A stretch of DNA of 64,000 nucleotides from Legionella gratiana (GTDB taxonomy: Bacteria > Pseudomonadota > Gammaproteobacteria > Legionellales > Legionellaceae): NCBI RefSeq assembly GCF_001467695.1, contig NZ_LNYE01000029.1, positions 59,966-123,965 of the forward strand, in the 5' to 3' direction. Each line of letters begins with the position of its first letter. Within the stretch, counting starts at the first letter, position 1. A program made the translations under genes and the position numbers. Positions 43,927 through 53,968 of the stretch are shown here, piece by piece. The notes under the pieces are model-generated. The model worked only from the letters and a program-made list of their open reading frames with translations. It had not been told where the DNA came from and did no database searches.

Positions 43927-44689
43927 AAAACAACTTATTGCACTTTATACTTTGGTACGACGCGAACTTGTTCGGATGTTTCGTATTGCATCCCAAGTTT
44001 TTTTACCCCCAGTAATCACAACCACACTTTATTTTCTTATTTTCGGCAGCTTAATAGGGCCTCGCATTGGCAATATTGAAGGAGTAAGCTATCCAATGTT
44101 CATTGCCCCAGGACTAATTATGATGTCAGTGATTGTTAATTCCTATGGCAATGTATCTTCTTCATTATACAGCGTTCGCTTTCAAAGAAGCGTTGAAGAA
44201 ATGCTTGTTAGTCCGATGCATCATGGTCTTTTACTTCTAGGATATGTCTTAGGGGGCGTATTTAGAGGATTAATTGTTGCTGTTTTAGTTTTTCTTGTGG
44301 CTAGTTCTTTCTTAACCCTGGAGTTAAGTCATTTGCCTATGACTCTGTTAGTGGTCTTATTGGTTTCTGCAATATTTTCACTGGCAGGTTTCACTAACGC
44401 AATGGTTGCCCGTAATTTTGATGATATTATGATTATTCCAACGTTCATTTTGACCCCGCTTACCTATTTGGGGGGGGTATTTTACAGCATTACCATGTTG
44501 CCAGAATTTTGGCAAAAGGTATCCTGGTTTAATCCTATTTTATATATGGTTAATGCACTGAGAAGTGCAATGATAGGCCAAAGTGAAGTAAGCATCTCTT
44601 TGGCTATGGGTATTATTGTACTCATGTTAGTTTTACTCACTATGCTCAACATGATTTTGTTGAAAAAAGGAGTAGGGTTACGCGAATAA
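43916..44689 (+). CDS. ABC-2 type transporter permease (YadH-like)
   Basis: A 257-residue inner-membrane protein with about six helices. The segment YPMFIAPGLIMMSVIVNSYGN and the later PLTYLGGVFYSITMLPEFWQKVSWFNPILYMVNALRS are signatures of the ABC-2 permease family. It is coupled by overlap to the ATPase gene. Natural substrate not predictable; members export drugs, polysaccharides or lipids. Confidence 0.92.
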   Translation: MAIKKQLIALYTLVRRELVRMFRIASQVFLPPVITTTLYFLIFGSLIGPRIGNIEGVSYPMFIAPGLIMMSVIVNSYGNVSSSLYSVRFQRSVEEMLVSPMHHGLLLLGYVLGGVFRGLIVAVLVFLVASSFLTLELSHLPMTLLVVLLVSAIFSLAGFTNAMVARNFDDIMIIPTFILTPLTYLGGVFYSITMLPEFWQKVSWFNPILYMVNALRSAMIGQSEVSISLAMGIIVLMLVLLTMLNMILLKKGVGLRE

Positions 44690-44707
44690 TCACACGCTAC
44701 CTCAATA

Positions 44708-45649
44708 CTATGGGGTAGTCTGAGTGGAATCTGAAAACTCTATACCCTTTTGATCCAACATTAATCGTGCTTTTTCTGCTAGAATTTTATGTGCTAATCC
44801 AGTGGGGTGTACTAAATCAAAAAATAAATAACCTGTGCAAACATCTTCTTTTGCTTGAGATTTTACTGCTGCAACCATTTTTAAAACAGATGTTTGAGCG
44901 ATGTTATCCTCAAATTGAACACAAGTATCTGTAAGGTTGGTAAAGCCATAATCTTGCGAATGCTCTATGACCTCTTCAAAGGCTTGATATAGATCATAAT
45001 AAAGCCATTCTACATCTGGATATTCATGTCTCAAATTATCAATCGATCGATTTAATAAGTGATTATGCTCTTTAGCAAAGAAAGTCATCTCTCCTACAGC
45101 ACCTAGTTCAAACGCAGCAGGGGTCCGGCCTAAATCAGGTAAATTCACCACTAAGATATGTTTGGCGCCTTTTTCGACTAATCGTTGTAAACTATGTACA
45201 ATTCCAGTATGAACATCGTGTAACGTTTTTTCAATTTCAGAAGGTAATGCAATATAATTATTAGCTCCTATCCATACCACAAAAAGGCTGTCTCCACTAG
45301 CTTTGTCATTATGTTCCAACAAATACTTATTAACCTCTCTCCTTAATGTAAATAATACATCATCCGCACCTTCCTCTTCAGAAACACCGGCTCCTCCAAA
45401 AGCATAATCAAATAAATGATCGCTAGGATTTTCAGGAAAATAAGAGGCGATCACATGCTCAATCCAGACCGGTCCATTAGAAAAACGGCCTTCATAATAA
45501 GGGGGCGATTGTGGAATTTGCTTTTTCATAAATTCATACAAATTACCGTTATCAGATAAACTATCTCCAAATATAACGATATTATGAAGAGGGGTTGCTG
45601 AAATAATCCCAGAAAATAAAAAAGCACCTATAGTTGCTAACAGTCTCAT
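44708..45649 (-). CDS. plaA: Secreted lysophospholipase A / GDSL hydrolase (PlaA-like)
   Basis: A 313-residue exported lipase of the GDSL family. A signal peptide (MRLLATIGAFLFSGIISA) is followed by the block I motif VIFGDSLSDNGNLY, the WIGANNY oxyanion block and DLVHPTGLAH with the catalytic Asp and His. Two Cys (TDTCVQF and KEDVCTGY) about 30 residues apart frame a loop, as in PlaA, whose disulfide loop is clipped by the zinc protease ProA for activation. PlaA is a type II-secreted virulence-associated lysophospholipase A of Legionella; identity beyond the family is by memory. Confidence 0.75.
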   Translation of the reverse strand: MRLLATIGAFLFSGIISATPLHNIVIFGDSLSDNGNLYEFMKKQIPQSPPYYEGRFSNGPVWIEHVIASYFPENPSDHLFDYAFGGAGVSEEEGADDVLFTLRREVNKYLLEHNDKASGDSLFVVWIGANNYIALPSEIEKTLHDVHTGIVHSLQRLVEKGAKHILVVNLPDLGRTPAAFELGAVGEMTFFAKEHNHLLNRSIDNLRHEYPDVEWLYYDLYQAFEEVIEHSQDYGFTNLTDTCVQFEDNIAQTSVLKMVAAVKSQAKEDVCTGYLFFDLVHPTGLAHKILAEKARLMLDQKGIEFSDSTQTTP

Positions 45650-45897
45650 GAATACCCTTAATCTTAATCCTAAAAAAGCAGTGTCAACAGACCCTAGCTA
45701 TGACTTCTGCACTGATTTTGAAGAGTTTATTTGATTGTTTTAAAAACAAAAACATCGGCATTATAGTATGAAAAATCGTTCATAAGCAATTTTTTTAAAT
45801 CATCACGTAATATAGTATTTTTAATTATTTATCATATGGTTACGTTAAATTAACTATGAAACAGAGCACTGAAGAAGATATAATTATGATTATTTGA

Positions 45898-45974
45898 TGG
45901 ACAAACTTAGGGCTTGTCCGCGGTCTGCAGTGTTTTAGCACAGAGCTCCTAGAAGATCCCGCAGAGAACTGCGG
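45898..45974. other. Two hairpins in the 416-bp plaA/helicase gap
   Basis: GGACAA-N10-TTGTCC (45898-45919) and CCGCAG-AGAA-CTGCGG (about 45959-45974) lie in an otherwise AT-rich gap, the second with a GNRA-like tetraloop. Terminators for the helicase gene or a small RNA are both possible. I see no open frame worth calling in 45650-46065. Confidence 0.35.
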
Positions 45975-46065
45975 AACGTGGGAGAGTAGAGTGAGACTGA
46001 ATTTTTAGAGATGTATCGACGATTTAGCGCCTTCGTAGAGAGCGATGTGATTACTGAATTAAGCA

Positions 46066-47766
46066 CTAACTGATTAAAGTTAATTTTAACTGCCGTCCAC
46101 AAACCCAAGCTTTGGTTAAACCGCTCATGACTTCTTTAGGCATGCCTTTGGGAAGACGTACAATAGAATGATCATCAAGGATTTTAAGGCCGGTAATGTG
46201 CTTACTTTGTAAACCTGCTTCATTAGCAATAGCACCGACAATATTGCCTGGTTTTACTCCATGAACCTTACCTACATCAAGACGGAACAAATCTTGTTCT
46301 AAATCATTAGTTTTTTTACGGCTTTCTCTAAAACCCTTCTTATCCAAAGCAAAACTTTTTCTTTCGTCAAAACGAGAAGATGAGCGCTCGAATTTACCAT
46401 TACGTTCGGAACGGCTTTCTTTCATTGGGCGATGTTCTTTAGGCAAGGATTGTTCCTTTTGCCATGGCATATCTTTATGCAATAATAAGGCAAGTGTTGC
46501 AGCAACATCGACGGCAGAAGCATTATTCTCTTTGATGTATTCTTCAATAATTCGTTTATATGAAGTTAAGTGTTCATGTTCTAAACGTGCAGTAATATTC
46601 GCCATGAAACGCTGTTGGCGTGTCATATGGATCATATGGTCTGTTGGCACAGCTACTTTAGTAATACGCTGACGAGTATGTCGTTCGATGCTTGTAATAA
46701 GTCGACCCTCCTTAGGTGTTACAAAGAGCACAGCAACCCCAGAACGTCCAGCTCTTCCTGTTCTTCCAATACGGTGAACATAAGTTTCATTATCATGAGG
46801 TAAGTCATAGTTAATCACATGAGTGACTCGCTCGACATCTAAACCACGTGCAGCAACATCGGTAGCAACTAGGATATCAATTGCTCCCTGTCTAAATTGA
46901 GCAATAATACGTTCACGTAATGCTTGAGTAATGTCACCATGTATGGCCATAGCTCGCAGCCCTTGTTGTTGTAATACTTCTGCTACTTCTTCAGTACTGC
47001 TTTTAGTGCGTACAAATACAATAACGCCCTGATGCTCTTCCACTGCTAACACCCGTAATAATGCGTCAGGCTTTTGATGCCCTGATGCAAACAAGAAACG
47101 TTGTTCAATACTTTTTACTGTGGCAGTTTCGGCACGTATTTCAATAGACGCGGGATTATGCAAATACGTATTAGCAATTTGGCGTATGCGATGAGGCATA
47201 GTTGCAGAAAATAAACCTATTTGTTTTTTCTCGGGCAACTTAGACATGATTAGTTCAATATCTTCAATAAACCCCATACGTAACATTTCATCTGCTTCAT
47301 CAAGGATGAAAGTGCGTAAATTGTCTAAAAGCAAAGTACCTTTATCGATATGATCCAAAATTCGCCCTGGAGTCCCGACTACAATTTGCGCTCCAGCTCG
47401 TAATTGCTTCAATTGACGACCATATTCTTGGCCACCACATAAAACCGCAATTGTAATGCCGCGTTGATTGGCACTTAATAATTCGAACTGTTCTGCAACT
47501 TGAATAGCCAATTCACGCGTAGGTGCTAAAATTAAAGCTTGAGTGTTGCGCGAAGATAAGGATAAATTTTGCAAAATAGGTAACGCAAAAGCAGCAGTTT
47601 TACCGGTTCCTGTTTGCGCAAGGGCAATGGCATCTCTACCTTCTAGCAGTAAAGGAATAGTTTGGGCTTGAATTGGTGAAGGAATAGTAAACTTCATATC
47701 CTCTAACGCTCTATTTAAGGCATCAGAAAAATTAAAAGAAGTGAAGTTGGTGATTTCTTGAGACAT
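46066..47766 (-). CDS. deaD: DEAD-box RNA helicase (DeaD/CsdA-like)
   Basis: A 566-residue RNA helicase. Q motif and motif I (AQTGTGKTAA), motif Ia (PTRELA), DEAD box (LDEADEML), SAT (FSATMP), and the C-terminal motifs ARGLDVERV and HRIGRTGRAGRSG are all in order; a charged linker (KESRSERNGKFERSSSRFD) precedes a C-terminal domain with the pattern of the DbpA RNA-binding fold (FRLDVGKVHGVKPGNIVGAIANEAG). Typical roles are ribosome assembly and mRNA decay at low temperature. Confidence 0.93.
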   Translation of the reverse strand: MSQEITNFTSFNFSDALNRALEDMKFTIPSPIQAQTIPLLLEGRDAIALAQTGTGKTAAFALPILQNLSLSSRNTQALILAPTRELAIQVAEQFELLSANQRGITIAVLCGGQEYGRQLKQLRAGAQIVVGTPGRILDHIDKGTLLLDNLRTFILDEADEMLRMGFIEDIELIMSKLPEKKQIGLFSATMPHRIRQIANTYLHNPASIEIRAETATVKSIEQRFLFASGHQKPDALLRVLAVEEHQGVIVFVRTKSSTEEVAEVLQQQGLRAMAIHGDITQALRERIIAQFRQGAIDILVATDVAARGLDVERVTHVINYDLPHDNETYVHRIGRTGRAGRSGVAVLFVTPKEGRLITSIERHTRQRITKVAVPTDHMIHMTRQQRFMANITARLEHEHLTSYKRIIEEYIKENNASAVDVAATLALLLHKDMPWQKEQSLPKEHRPMKESRSERNGKFERSSSRFDERKSFALDKKGFRESRKKTNDLEQDLFRLDVGKVHGVKPGNIVGAIANEAGLQSKHITGLKILDDHSIVRLPKGMPKEVMSGLTKAWVCGRQLKLTLIS

Positions 47767-48006
47767 AAAAATCCTGATTGAGTAAAACGTAGCCTAAAAA
47801 GGCAATGTGATATAAAAATTGAACATTATAATAACAAAATAAACAGGAAAAAGCACTATATTTTTAGTTGATGACTTTATATGGACAACAACGTAGCGAC
47901 ATTAAGGAAGGGAATTTTCTGGAAATTTCCGGATTTTTCCACCTTTATCCAGAGCTGAAGTTGCTCACGTCATCGGTTTTCGTGCTCATGGATGCTCTAA
48001 TAGTTG

Positions 48007-48453
48007 TTACGATTGTCCTAATGCCGCAGAAACATGGACCATTTCATTTTTAGCCGCAGTGTTTTGTTGGCAAGGATACTGTTTACTTGCTCCTAGCCAA
48101 GCTACCTGGGATACGGTCATCGAATCTTTGTCACTTTGTTGGCTTGACATTTCTTTATAAGTTTGTTGCAGTAGCTGACAAAGAGTGGTTGCATTAAGCT
48201 GTACGCTTGGAGGTAGGCAAAAAATAGGATTGCCTTGGTTTTTAGCAATTTCATTTGCCTGAAGCATTGTTTCGGCAATACTTTCACAGGTTATAGTTAG
48301 AACGTGTCGCGCTGAACGAGCCCAAGCTTGAGCTTGTGGATCTGCTTTAATTTCCATCTGTGGAATATTATCGGCAATATTTATATAATTTTTTATAGTA
48401 TCTGCATGGATGCAGTTACAAAGAAATATAAAACTGATGAATAATAGACGCAT
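48007..48453 (-). CDS. Exported Rap1a/Tai-like protein
   Basis: A 148-residue protein with a signal peptide (MRLLFISFIFLCNCIHA). The mature part has conserved cysteines in the pattern ITCESIAETML, IFCLPPSV and QYPCQ, resembling the Rap1a/Tai domain, which includes some type VI immunity proteins but is also found widely without an effector nearby. No cognate toxin is seen here. It lies 15 bp after the small membrane protein gene on the same strand. The 240 bp between it and the helicase hold no gene I would call. Confidence 0.55.
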   Translation of the reverse strand: MRLLFISFIFLCNCIHADTIKNYINIADNIPQMEIKADPQAQAWARSARHVLTITCESIAETMLQANEIAKNQGNPIFCLPPSVQLNATTLCQLLQQTYKEMSSQQSDKDSMTVSQVAWLGASKQYPCQQNTAAKNEMVHVSAALGQS

Positions 48454-48468
48454 AATAAATCCTTAAAT

Positions 48469-48672
48469 TTAAATGCCATGGGGTTTAATTAATCCCAGTT
48501 TAAAAGCAATTAATAAAAAGATAAATAAACTAACAGAAATACTTACCCTAATGGTCAATGCTCTAACTGTTCGTTTCGAATTACCCGAATCACGAATGAG
48601 GAAAATAAGCCCACTTGCTAAAGAGCCTGCGATAATAATCATGGCAAAGATGATGATAATTTTAGTGATCAT
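48469..48672 (-). CDS. Twin-transmembrane protein (DUF2909-like), cytochrome oxidase neighbourhood
   Basis: A 67-residue protein with two hydrophobic helices separated by a basic loop (RDSGNSKRTVRALTIR), ending LGLIKPHGI. This matches DUF2909 proteins, which are small membrane proteins often found next to SURF1 and cytochrome c oxidase genes. It is divergent from the SURF1-like gene by 60 bp. Function not established. Confidence 0.7.
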   Translation of the reverse strand: MITKIIIIFAMIIIAGSLASGLIFLIRDSGNSKRTVRALTIRVSISVSLFIFLLIAFKLGLIKPHGI

Positions 48673-48732
48673 TTGTTATACTCCTGAAAATTGCCATCAG
48701 ATTATGGCCAACATTTGAACATTTGATGAACC

Positions 48733-49467
48733 ATGCCCAGTTTAACCTGTTTTAAATTTCGTTTCACCCCAAGTTGGTTGATGCTTATCCTCACCATCCT
48801 ATTTTTTTCATTATTTACTCGTCTTGGTTTTTGGCAAATTCAACGAGCAGATGAAAAAAAGAAAATGATTGTGGCACAAAAAACTCAAGAACTGCAAAAA
48901 CCTTTTTTTTGGACTCATAATCAAAAGCAGCCCTTACAATATGAGCGTATTATACTGAAAGGAACTTATTTGCCACAGATATTTTTATTAGATAACCAAC
49001 ACCACCAACATCAATTTGGATATAATGTCTTATCGCCTTTAGAACTTCCTGATGGTTCAGTTCTTATGATTGATAGAGGCTGGGTTCCTGGAGAATTGAG
49101 TCGTCGAATTCTTCCTAATATCAAGACCCCAAATGGTTTAGTGAAATTACAGGGATCTGTGTATTTTCCAAGTAAAAATCAATGGGTTTTAGGTCCTTCC
49201 TTAGAAAAGAAAGGAAATAAAGTAATAATTCTTGAACGCTTGGATACACAATTGATTAGCCAAGTTTTGCAAAAAGCGGTCTCTCCGTTTATTATTCGCC
49301 TCGACAAACAAGAGGCAAATGGATTTGTGCGTGAATGGGCGACGGTATCTATGCCCCCGCAGCGGCATTTAGCCTATGCCCTGCAGTGGTTTGTAATGGC
49401 GTTGGTTGTCCTAATTATATTTGTGGCATTAAATCTGAAGAAAGAAAATGAAGAAACAAGCTTCTAA
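48733..49467 (+). CDS. SURF1-family cytochrome c oxidase assembly protein
   Basis: A 244-residue membrane protein of the SURF1 family, which delivers heme a to oxidase. One helix at each end (WLMLILTILFFSLFTRLGFWQIQRADEK, where GFWQIQRA is the signature; and WFVMALVVLIIFVAL near the C-terminus) with a periplasmic domain between (YNVLSPLELPDGSVLMIDRGWVP). It overlaps the next gene by 20 bp, starting a run of oxidase assembly genes. Confidence 0.92.
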   Translation: MPSLTCFKFRFTPSWLMLILTILFFSLFTRLGFWQIQRADEKKKMIVAQKTQELQKPFFWTHNQKQPLQYERIILKGTYLPQIFLLDNQHHQHQFGYNVLSPLELPDGSVLMIDRGWVPGELSRRILPNIKTPNGLVKLQGSVYFPSKNQWVLGPSLEKKGNKVIILERLDTQLISQVLQKAVSPFIIRLDKQEANGFVREWATVSMPPQRHLAYALQWFVMALVVLIIFVALNLKKENEETSF

Positions 49468-50011
49468 ATATTACATTTTATTATTGTTAGTTCTAATATT
49501 TGCAACTCCTGGAATAGCTGCGTATTTGTTTTATCAGCATCCTTCTTGGTTAGGCACTGCAACGATTAATAAAGGAACTTTACTCAATCCACCTGTAGCG
49601 TTGAACTCCTTCGAAGGAGCAGCAAAATGGCGTATTATTTTTTGGAATCCGAGTGTTTGTGATAAAGCATGCATAAAACAGCTCGATATTATAGCTAGAG
49701 TTCGATTGGCGTTAGGACGTAAATTATATCAAGTTGATCAATGGTTGCTTCTTGGTAATAAATCACCCTCATTATCTCAAGAACAGCACTCTTTTCTAAG
49801 AGAAATAGATTTTAAAGTGACGAAATTACCTGCAACCGAAATCCAAGCCCAAAGAGCTTTATTTGCTCAAGCAAAAATTTTTATAGCTGATCCTAATAAT
49901 TATTTAATTCTCAGTTATTCACCACAGGTTAACCCTGATGATGTGTATAAGGATTTAAAGTTGTTGCTCAATACAACAGAAAACAAGAGTGATAAATCCA
50001 ATGCAAAATAA
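49448..50011 (+). CDS. Membrane-anchored thioredoxin-like protein of the oxidase assembly cluster
   Basis: A 187-residue protein with one N-terminal helix (YILLLLVLIFATPGIAAYLF) and a soluble domain with a CxxxC motif in FWNPSVCDKACIKQL, like the copper site of SCO proteins, and FIADPNNYLILSY at the place of the thioredoxin-like late strand. It sits between SURF1 and ctaA, a position where a similar gene is common. A role in copper or thiol handling during oxidase assembly is inference. Confidence 0.7.
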   Translation: MKKQASKYYILLLLVLIFATPGIAAYLFYQHPSWLGTATINKGTLLNPPVALNSFEGAAKWRIIFWNPSVCDKACIKQLDIIARVRLALGRKLYQVDQWLLLGNKSPSLSQEQHSFLREIDFKVTKLPATEIQAQRALFAQAKIFIADPNNYLILSYSPQVNPDDVYKDLKLLLNTTENKSDKSNAK

Positions 50012-51005
50012 ATTATTACGCTATGTCGTAACATGCGCTATTCTTTTATCTTTATTTGTAGTCATGTTGGGAGCTTATACTCGACTCACAGATGCAGGGT
50101 TGGGTTGCCCAGATTGGCCAGGCTGCTACGGACAGATGGTTCTTCCTAGCACTAAGGAACAATTGCAGGCCGCTCAAACTCAATACCCAAAAATTCCTAT
50201 TGAAACTAGGAAAGCATGGACTGAAATGATCCATCGTTATATGGCGGGTACTTTAGCATTATTGATCTTTTTTATTGGCTTTTATGTTTTACGTAAACGT
50301 GCACAGGGTGGTCATTTACCTTGGCATTTGCCTGTTGCTTTATTAATCCTAGTTATTTTTCAAGCAGTTTTGGGGATGTGGACGGTCACTTTAAAACTCT
50401 TACCTGTTGTAGTCATGGGGCATCTTGTAGGAGGTATGTTGATCGTTGCTTGTTTAAGTAGGTTTCGCTGTCAAATCAGCACCTTAAGTGGTCACGATTT
50501 ACCGCAATGGCGTCCTTGGTTACGTTTAGGCGTTCTTATTGTTTTGATACAAATTGCTTTAGGTGGCTGGGTTAGCGCTAATTATGCAGGAATTTCATGT
50601 ATTGGTTTTCCAACATGTAACGGAGCTTGGTGGCCTGAGTTGCATTTTTCCCAGGGGTTTCATTTATTTTCTCCAGTAGGAGCAAATTATCAAGGTGGAT
50701 TACTTGAGCATGATGTGCGAACGACGATCCAATTTATACACCGCTTGGGTGCAATGATAACTGCTGTTTATGTGATAATGCTTTCCTTTTTTATTCTCTT
50801 GAAAAGTGACTTTAGGTATCTTAAAACAGCAGCTGTAGTGATGTTTTTCTTGGTATTAGTTCAATTTACTTTAGGGATTCTTAATGTGATTTATTTACTT
50901 CCAATTACAGTAGCTGTAGCTCACAATGGAGTTGCGGCATTATTATTGGCTACTGTATTTAGCACATTGCATTTTACGCGTAAGGGGCAGAATGATGCAT
51001 GCTGA
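50001..51005 (+). CDS. ctaA: Heme A synthase
   Basis: COX15/CtaA family enzyme that converts heme O to heme A. From ATG 50001 it is 334 residues with eight helices. Family features include [34 protein letters not shown] with its heme-ligating His, the second-half [21 protein letters not shown], and the His in [10 protein letters not shown] and [11 protein letters not shown]. It overlaps the previous gene by 11 bp and the next by 14 bp, so the cluster is one transcription unit. Confidence 0.95.
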   Translation: MQNKLLRYVVTCAILLSLFVVMLGAYTRLTDAGLGCPDWPGCYGQMVLPSTKEQLQAAQTQYPKIPIETRKAWTEMIHRYMAGTLALLIFFIGFYVLRKRAQGGHLPWHLPVALLILVIFQAVLGMWTVTLKLLPVVVMGHLVGGMLIVACLSRFRCQISTLSGHDLPQWRPWLRLGVLIVLIQIALGGWVSANYAGISCIGFPTCNGAWWPELHFSQGFHLFSPVGANYQGGLLEHDVRTTIQFIHRLGAMITAVYVIMLSFFILLKSDFRYLKTAAVVMFFLVLVQFTLGILNVIYLLPITVAVAHNGVAALLLATVFSTLHFTRKGQNDAC

Positions 51006-51882
51006 TCCTACAGTGCAACCTACATCAGCCGTTTGGCGTAATTATGTTGAATTATGTAAGCCTCGTGTTGTGTTATTGATGCTCTTGACTGTTGTAGTTG
51101 GTATGTATCTTGCTGCTCCAGGGTGGGTAAATTTATTTCTGTTAAGTACCTCTTTGTTGGGTATTGGGTTATGTGCAGGTAGTGCTGCGGCAATTAACCA
51201 TCTTGTCGACAAACGAATTGATTCCATTATGGCTAGAACGAAAAAAAGGCCTGTAGCGAGTGGCCAAGTTTCAGTGCGTCAAGCTTTATGGTTTGCCTTA
51301 ATCATGGGAACAATCGGATTAACTGTTTTAGTGGTTTTTGTGAATGGGTTAACTGCATTGCTCACTTTTATGACTTTGATTGGATACGCGGGTATTTATA
51401 CAGGTTATTTAAAACGAGCTACTCCACAAAACATAGTAATAGGGGGGTTAGCTGGCGCTGCGCCTCCATTATTAGGCTGGACTGCTGTGACGAATCATTT
51501 GGATCCGCAAGCGTTGTTGTTGGTGCTCATTATTTTTATTTGGACACCGCCCCATTTTTGGGCTCTAGCGATTTATCGTTATGAAGAATATCAACATGCG
51601 CAAATTCCTATGCTACCAGTCACTCACGGTATCCAATTTACTAAATTGAATATTTATTTATATACCATTTTACTGGTTGTAGTGAGCGTATTGCCTTTTG
51701 TTATTGGGATGAGTGGCTTATTTTATTTGATTGGCGCATTAGTGCTTGGTGCACGTTTTTTATTTTGGGCGCATCAATTATATCATACAGATAAGTCTGT
51801 GGTTGCGATGCAAACATTTAGATTTTCAATAATTTATTTGATGCTACTGTTTGTCTTTTTATTGATTGATCATTATTTGTAA
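50992..51882 (+). CDS. cyoE: Protoheme IX farnesyltransferase (heme O synthase)
   Basis: UbiA-type prenyltransferase that attaches farnesyl to heme B, giving heme O, the substrate of CtaA. About 296 residues with nine helices; [23 protein letters not shown] holds the first Asp-rich motif and the [25 protein letters not shown] segment the second conserved loop. I start it at ATG 50992 (ATGATG; 50995 is equally possible), inside the end of ctaA. Gene name also ctaB. Confidence 0.95.
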   Translation: MMHADPTVQPTSAVWRNYVELCKPRVVLLMLLTVVVGMYLAAPGWVNLFLLSTSLLGIGLCAGSAAAINHLVDKRIDSIMARTKKRPVASGQVSVRQALWFALIMGTIGLTVLVVFVNGLTALLTFMTLIGYAGIYTGYLKRATPQNIVIGGLAGAAPPLLGWTAVTNHLDPQALLLVLIIFIWTPPHFWALAIYRYEEYQHAQIPMLPVTHGIQFTKLNIYLYTILLVVVSVLPFVIGMSGLFYLIGALVLGARFLFWAHQLYHTDKSVVAMQTFRFSIIYLMLLFVFLLIDHYL

Positions 51883-52022
51883 GGATATAGGAACTAAGTT
51901 CCGTTATATAGGGTTTGTTGACAATTCGCCATTTTGGCCAGGAGAGTAGAATTTCAACAGACCTATTAAATTTTTGTTATGGAGACTTAGTTCATTTATG
52001 TTCTTTAAACGGGGAGAGTAAA

Positions 52023-52664
52023 ATGAGTTTAAAAGCTAAGGGTGTTACTTTTACTGTAGTTGTCTTGTTGGCTCTTGCAGGGTTATTTTCGGGAATTTTT
52101 GTAGGACAACATATTCATTTTAAAAAAAAAATTGATGCAAGCAAATTCCATGGTACTTATCTTGAACGCCCAAGACCAGTCAATAAATTCAGCCTAACGG
52201 GAATTGATAACAATGCTTTTGATAATCAAAGTTTAGAAGGTAAATGGACTTTATTATTTTTTGGTTTTACTAATTGCGGCTATGTTTGCCCAACAACTAT
52301 GGCTGAGTTAGCTAAAATGTATCGTATCCTTGATGAAAAAGGTGTAAAAAATTTACCACGAGTAGTGATGATATCTATTGATCCGGAGCGTGATAATCAA
52401 CAGAAATTAGGCAATTATGTGACTTCTTTTCATCCTAATTTTTATGGTGCACGAGGAGATGAGGAGTCGATTAAATTGATGACTCGAGAAATGGGCATTG
52501 CCTATACGAAGGTGATTGAAGCAAACAATGACTCTAAAAATTATGACATGCAGCATAGTGGCGCATTGATGTTATTTAATCCCCAAGGAGAGCTCAATGC
52601 ATTTTTTACTACGCCACATCATGCGGATCTTTTAGCAAGAGATTATCTATTATTGGTTTCTTGA
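52023..52664 (+). CDS. SCO1/SenC-type copper chaperone for cytochrome oxidase
   Basis: A thioredoxin-fold protein of 213 residues with an N-terminal membrane anchor (VTFTVVVLLALAGLFSGIFVG). The copper-binding CxxxC lies in GFTNCGYVCPTTMAEL and the distal His in DMQHSGALMLFNPQG. I take ATG 52023, with GGGGAGAG upstream, rather than the longer frame starting at 51915. It closes the oxidase assembly cluster. Confidence 0.9.
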   Translation: MSLKAKGVTFTVVVLLALAGLFSGIFVGQHIHFKKKIDASKFHGTYLERPRPVNKFSLTGIDNNAFDNQSLEGKWTLLFFGFTNCGYVCPTTMAELAKMYRILDEKGVKNLPRVVMISIDPERDNQQKLGNYVTSFHPNFYGARGDEESIKLMTREMGIAYTKVIEANNDSKNYDMQHSGALMLFNPQGELNAFFTTPHHADLLARDYLLLVS

Positions 52665-52814
52665 TTAGGCAACTTTTTTATTAAATCTCAATGTGATTTT
52701 AGTTTTTTTAGGCTAGGCTTAATTTATATGAATCGTTTATAAACAAGTTTATTTTGCTCATCAAGAATTTTTAAAAATAACAAGAATAAAAAATAGTTAA
52801 GGAATGCGTGTTTC

Positions 52815-53723
52815 ATGAAAATTGCAATATTGGCTACGAACCCACATTTATATTCTCATAAGCGTCTGAAAGCCGAGGGTGAAGCTGTTGGCCATGAGAT
52901 AAAATTTATAAATCCGTTATATTGTTATATGAATGTCGCTGCTTCCTGCCCAAAAGTTCATTACAGAGGAGGAACACCATTACCTCATTTTGATGCGGTA
53001 ATTCCAAGAATCGGTGCGTCAAATACTTATTATGGTACTGCTGTTTTACGCCATATGGAAACTATGGGTATGTATACTTTAAATGAGTCAATAGCCATTT
53101 CTCGTTCTCGAGATAAACTTCGTTCACTCCAATTATTGGCTCGTAAAGGAATTCCTATGCCATTGACCAGTTTCGCGCAATCTCCTGATGATACTGAAGA
53201 TTTGGTTCGAATGGTGGGTGGTGCACCTTTAGTGATCAAATTATTGGAAGGAACTCAAGGGAAAGGGGTGATTTTAGCAGATAGCCATCAATCTGCAGTG
53301 AGTATTATCAATGCTTTTAAAGAAATGCGCGCCAATATTTTAGTGCAAGAATTTATTGAGGAATCACGTGGAGTTGACATTCGTTGTTTTGTTGTCGGTG
53401 AGAAGATTGTTGCTGCTATGAAACGACAAGCAAAAGATGGCGAATTTCGTGCTAATGTGCATCAAGGAGGTACGGCGATTAAAGTAAAATTATCCCCAGA
53501 AGAGAGAACAATTGCTATTAGAGCTGCAAAAACTATGGGATTAAAGGTTGCAGGTGTTGATTTAATTCGTTCTAATCATGGTCCTTTAGTTTTAGAAATT
53601 AATTCATCACCAGGCCTTGAAGGTGTAGAAAAGGCAACAGGGATTAATATTGCTGGGAAAATTATTGAATATATTGAGAAGCATGCAAGGCCAATCAGTG
53701 CAAGCGATCGATTTCATGGTTAA
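52815..53723 (+). CDS. rimK: RimK-type ATP-grasp ligase (ribosomal protein S6 modification)
   Basis: A 302-residue ATP-grasp enzyme that adds glutamates to the C-terminus of ribosomal protein S6. Motifs include [29 protein letters not shown] (ATP-binding loop), [18 protein letters not shown] and the metal-binding [15 protein letters not shown]. Normal length. It is separated by 150 bp from the SCO gene. Confidence 0.95.
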   Translation: MKIAILATNPHLYSHKRLKAEGEAVGHEIKFINPLYCYMNVAASCPKVHYRGGTPLPHFDAVIPRIGASNTYYGTAVLRHMETMGMYTLNESIAISRSRDKLRSLQLLARKGIPMPLTSFAQSPDDTEDLVRMVGGAPLVIKLLEGTQGKGVILADSHQSAVSIINAFKEMRANILVQEFIEESRGVDIRCFVVGEKIVAAMKRQAKDGEFRANVHQGGTAIKVKLSPEERTIAIRAAKTMGLKVAGVDLIRSNHGPLVLEINSSPGLEGVEKATGINIAGKIIEYIEKHARPISASDRFHG

Positions 53724-53750
53724 GTAATCTACAGACGTACTATCTAATCT

Positions 53751-53771
53751 GAGCTGGTTTAAAACTAGCTC
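53751..53771 (+). terminator. Probable rimK terminator
   Basis: GAGCTGGTTTAAAACTAGCTC is a near-palindrome 28 bp past the rimK stop (one G/T mismatch), followed by AT-rich sequence with scattered T-runs. The rest of the gap to 53968 shows no gene. Confidence 0.45.
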
Positions 53772-53968
53772 AATCACTATTTATTTCTATTTAACAATAA
53801 AATTCTGATCCTAATTTGTATTATTAAATTATTTGATATCCAATATGAATAAAATCAATTTGATTTGCGATTCCTGGGTGTGTAAATTTTATACATTGGC
53901 TCTTAAAGTCCAATGAATCATTCTAACAATAAGCAAGTTTATTGCTGATACGTAGGGGTTTATCGAAT

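Noticed and set aside
47868-48053. 61-codon open frame between the helicase and the Rap1a-like gene
   Set aside because: It overlaps the end of the Rap1a-like gene on the other strand and has no recognisable features.
48007-48453. Rap1a-like protein as immunity to a type VI toxin
   Set aside because: No toxin or type VI gene lies nearby, and the domain is common without them.
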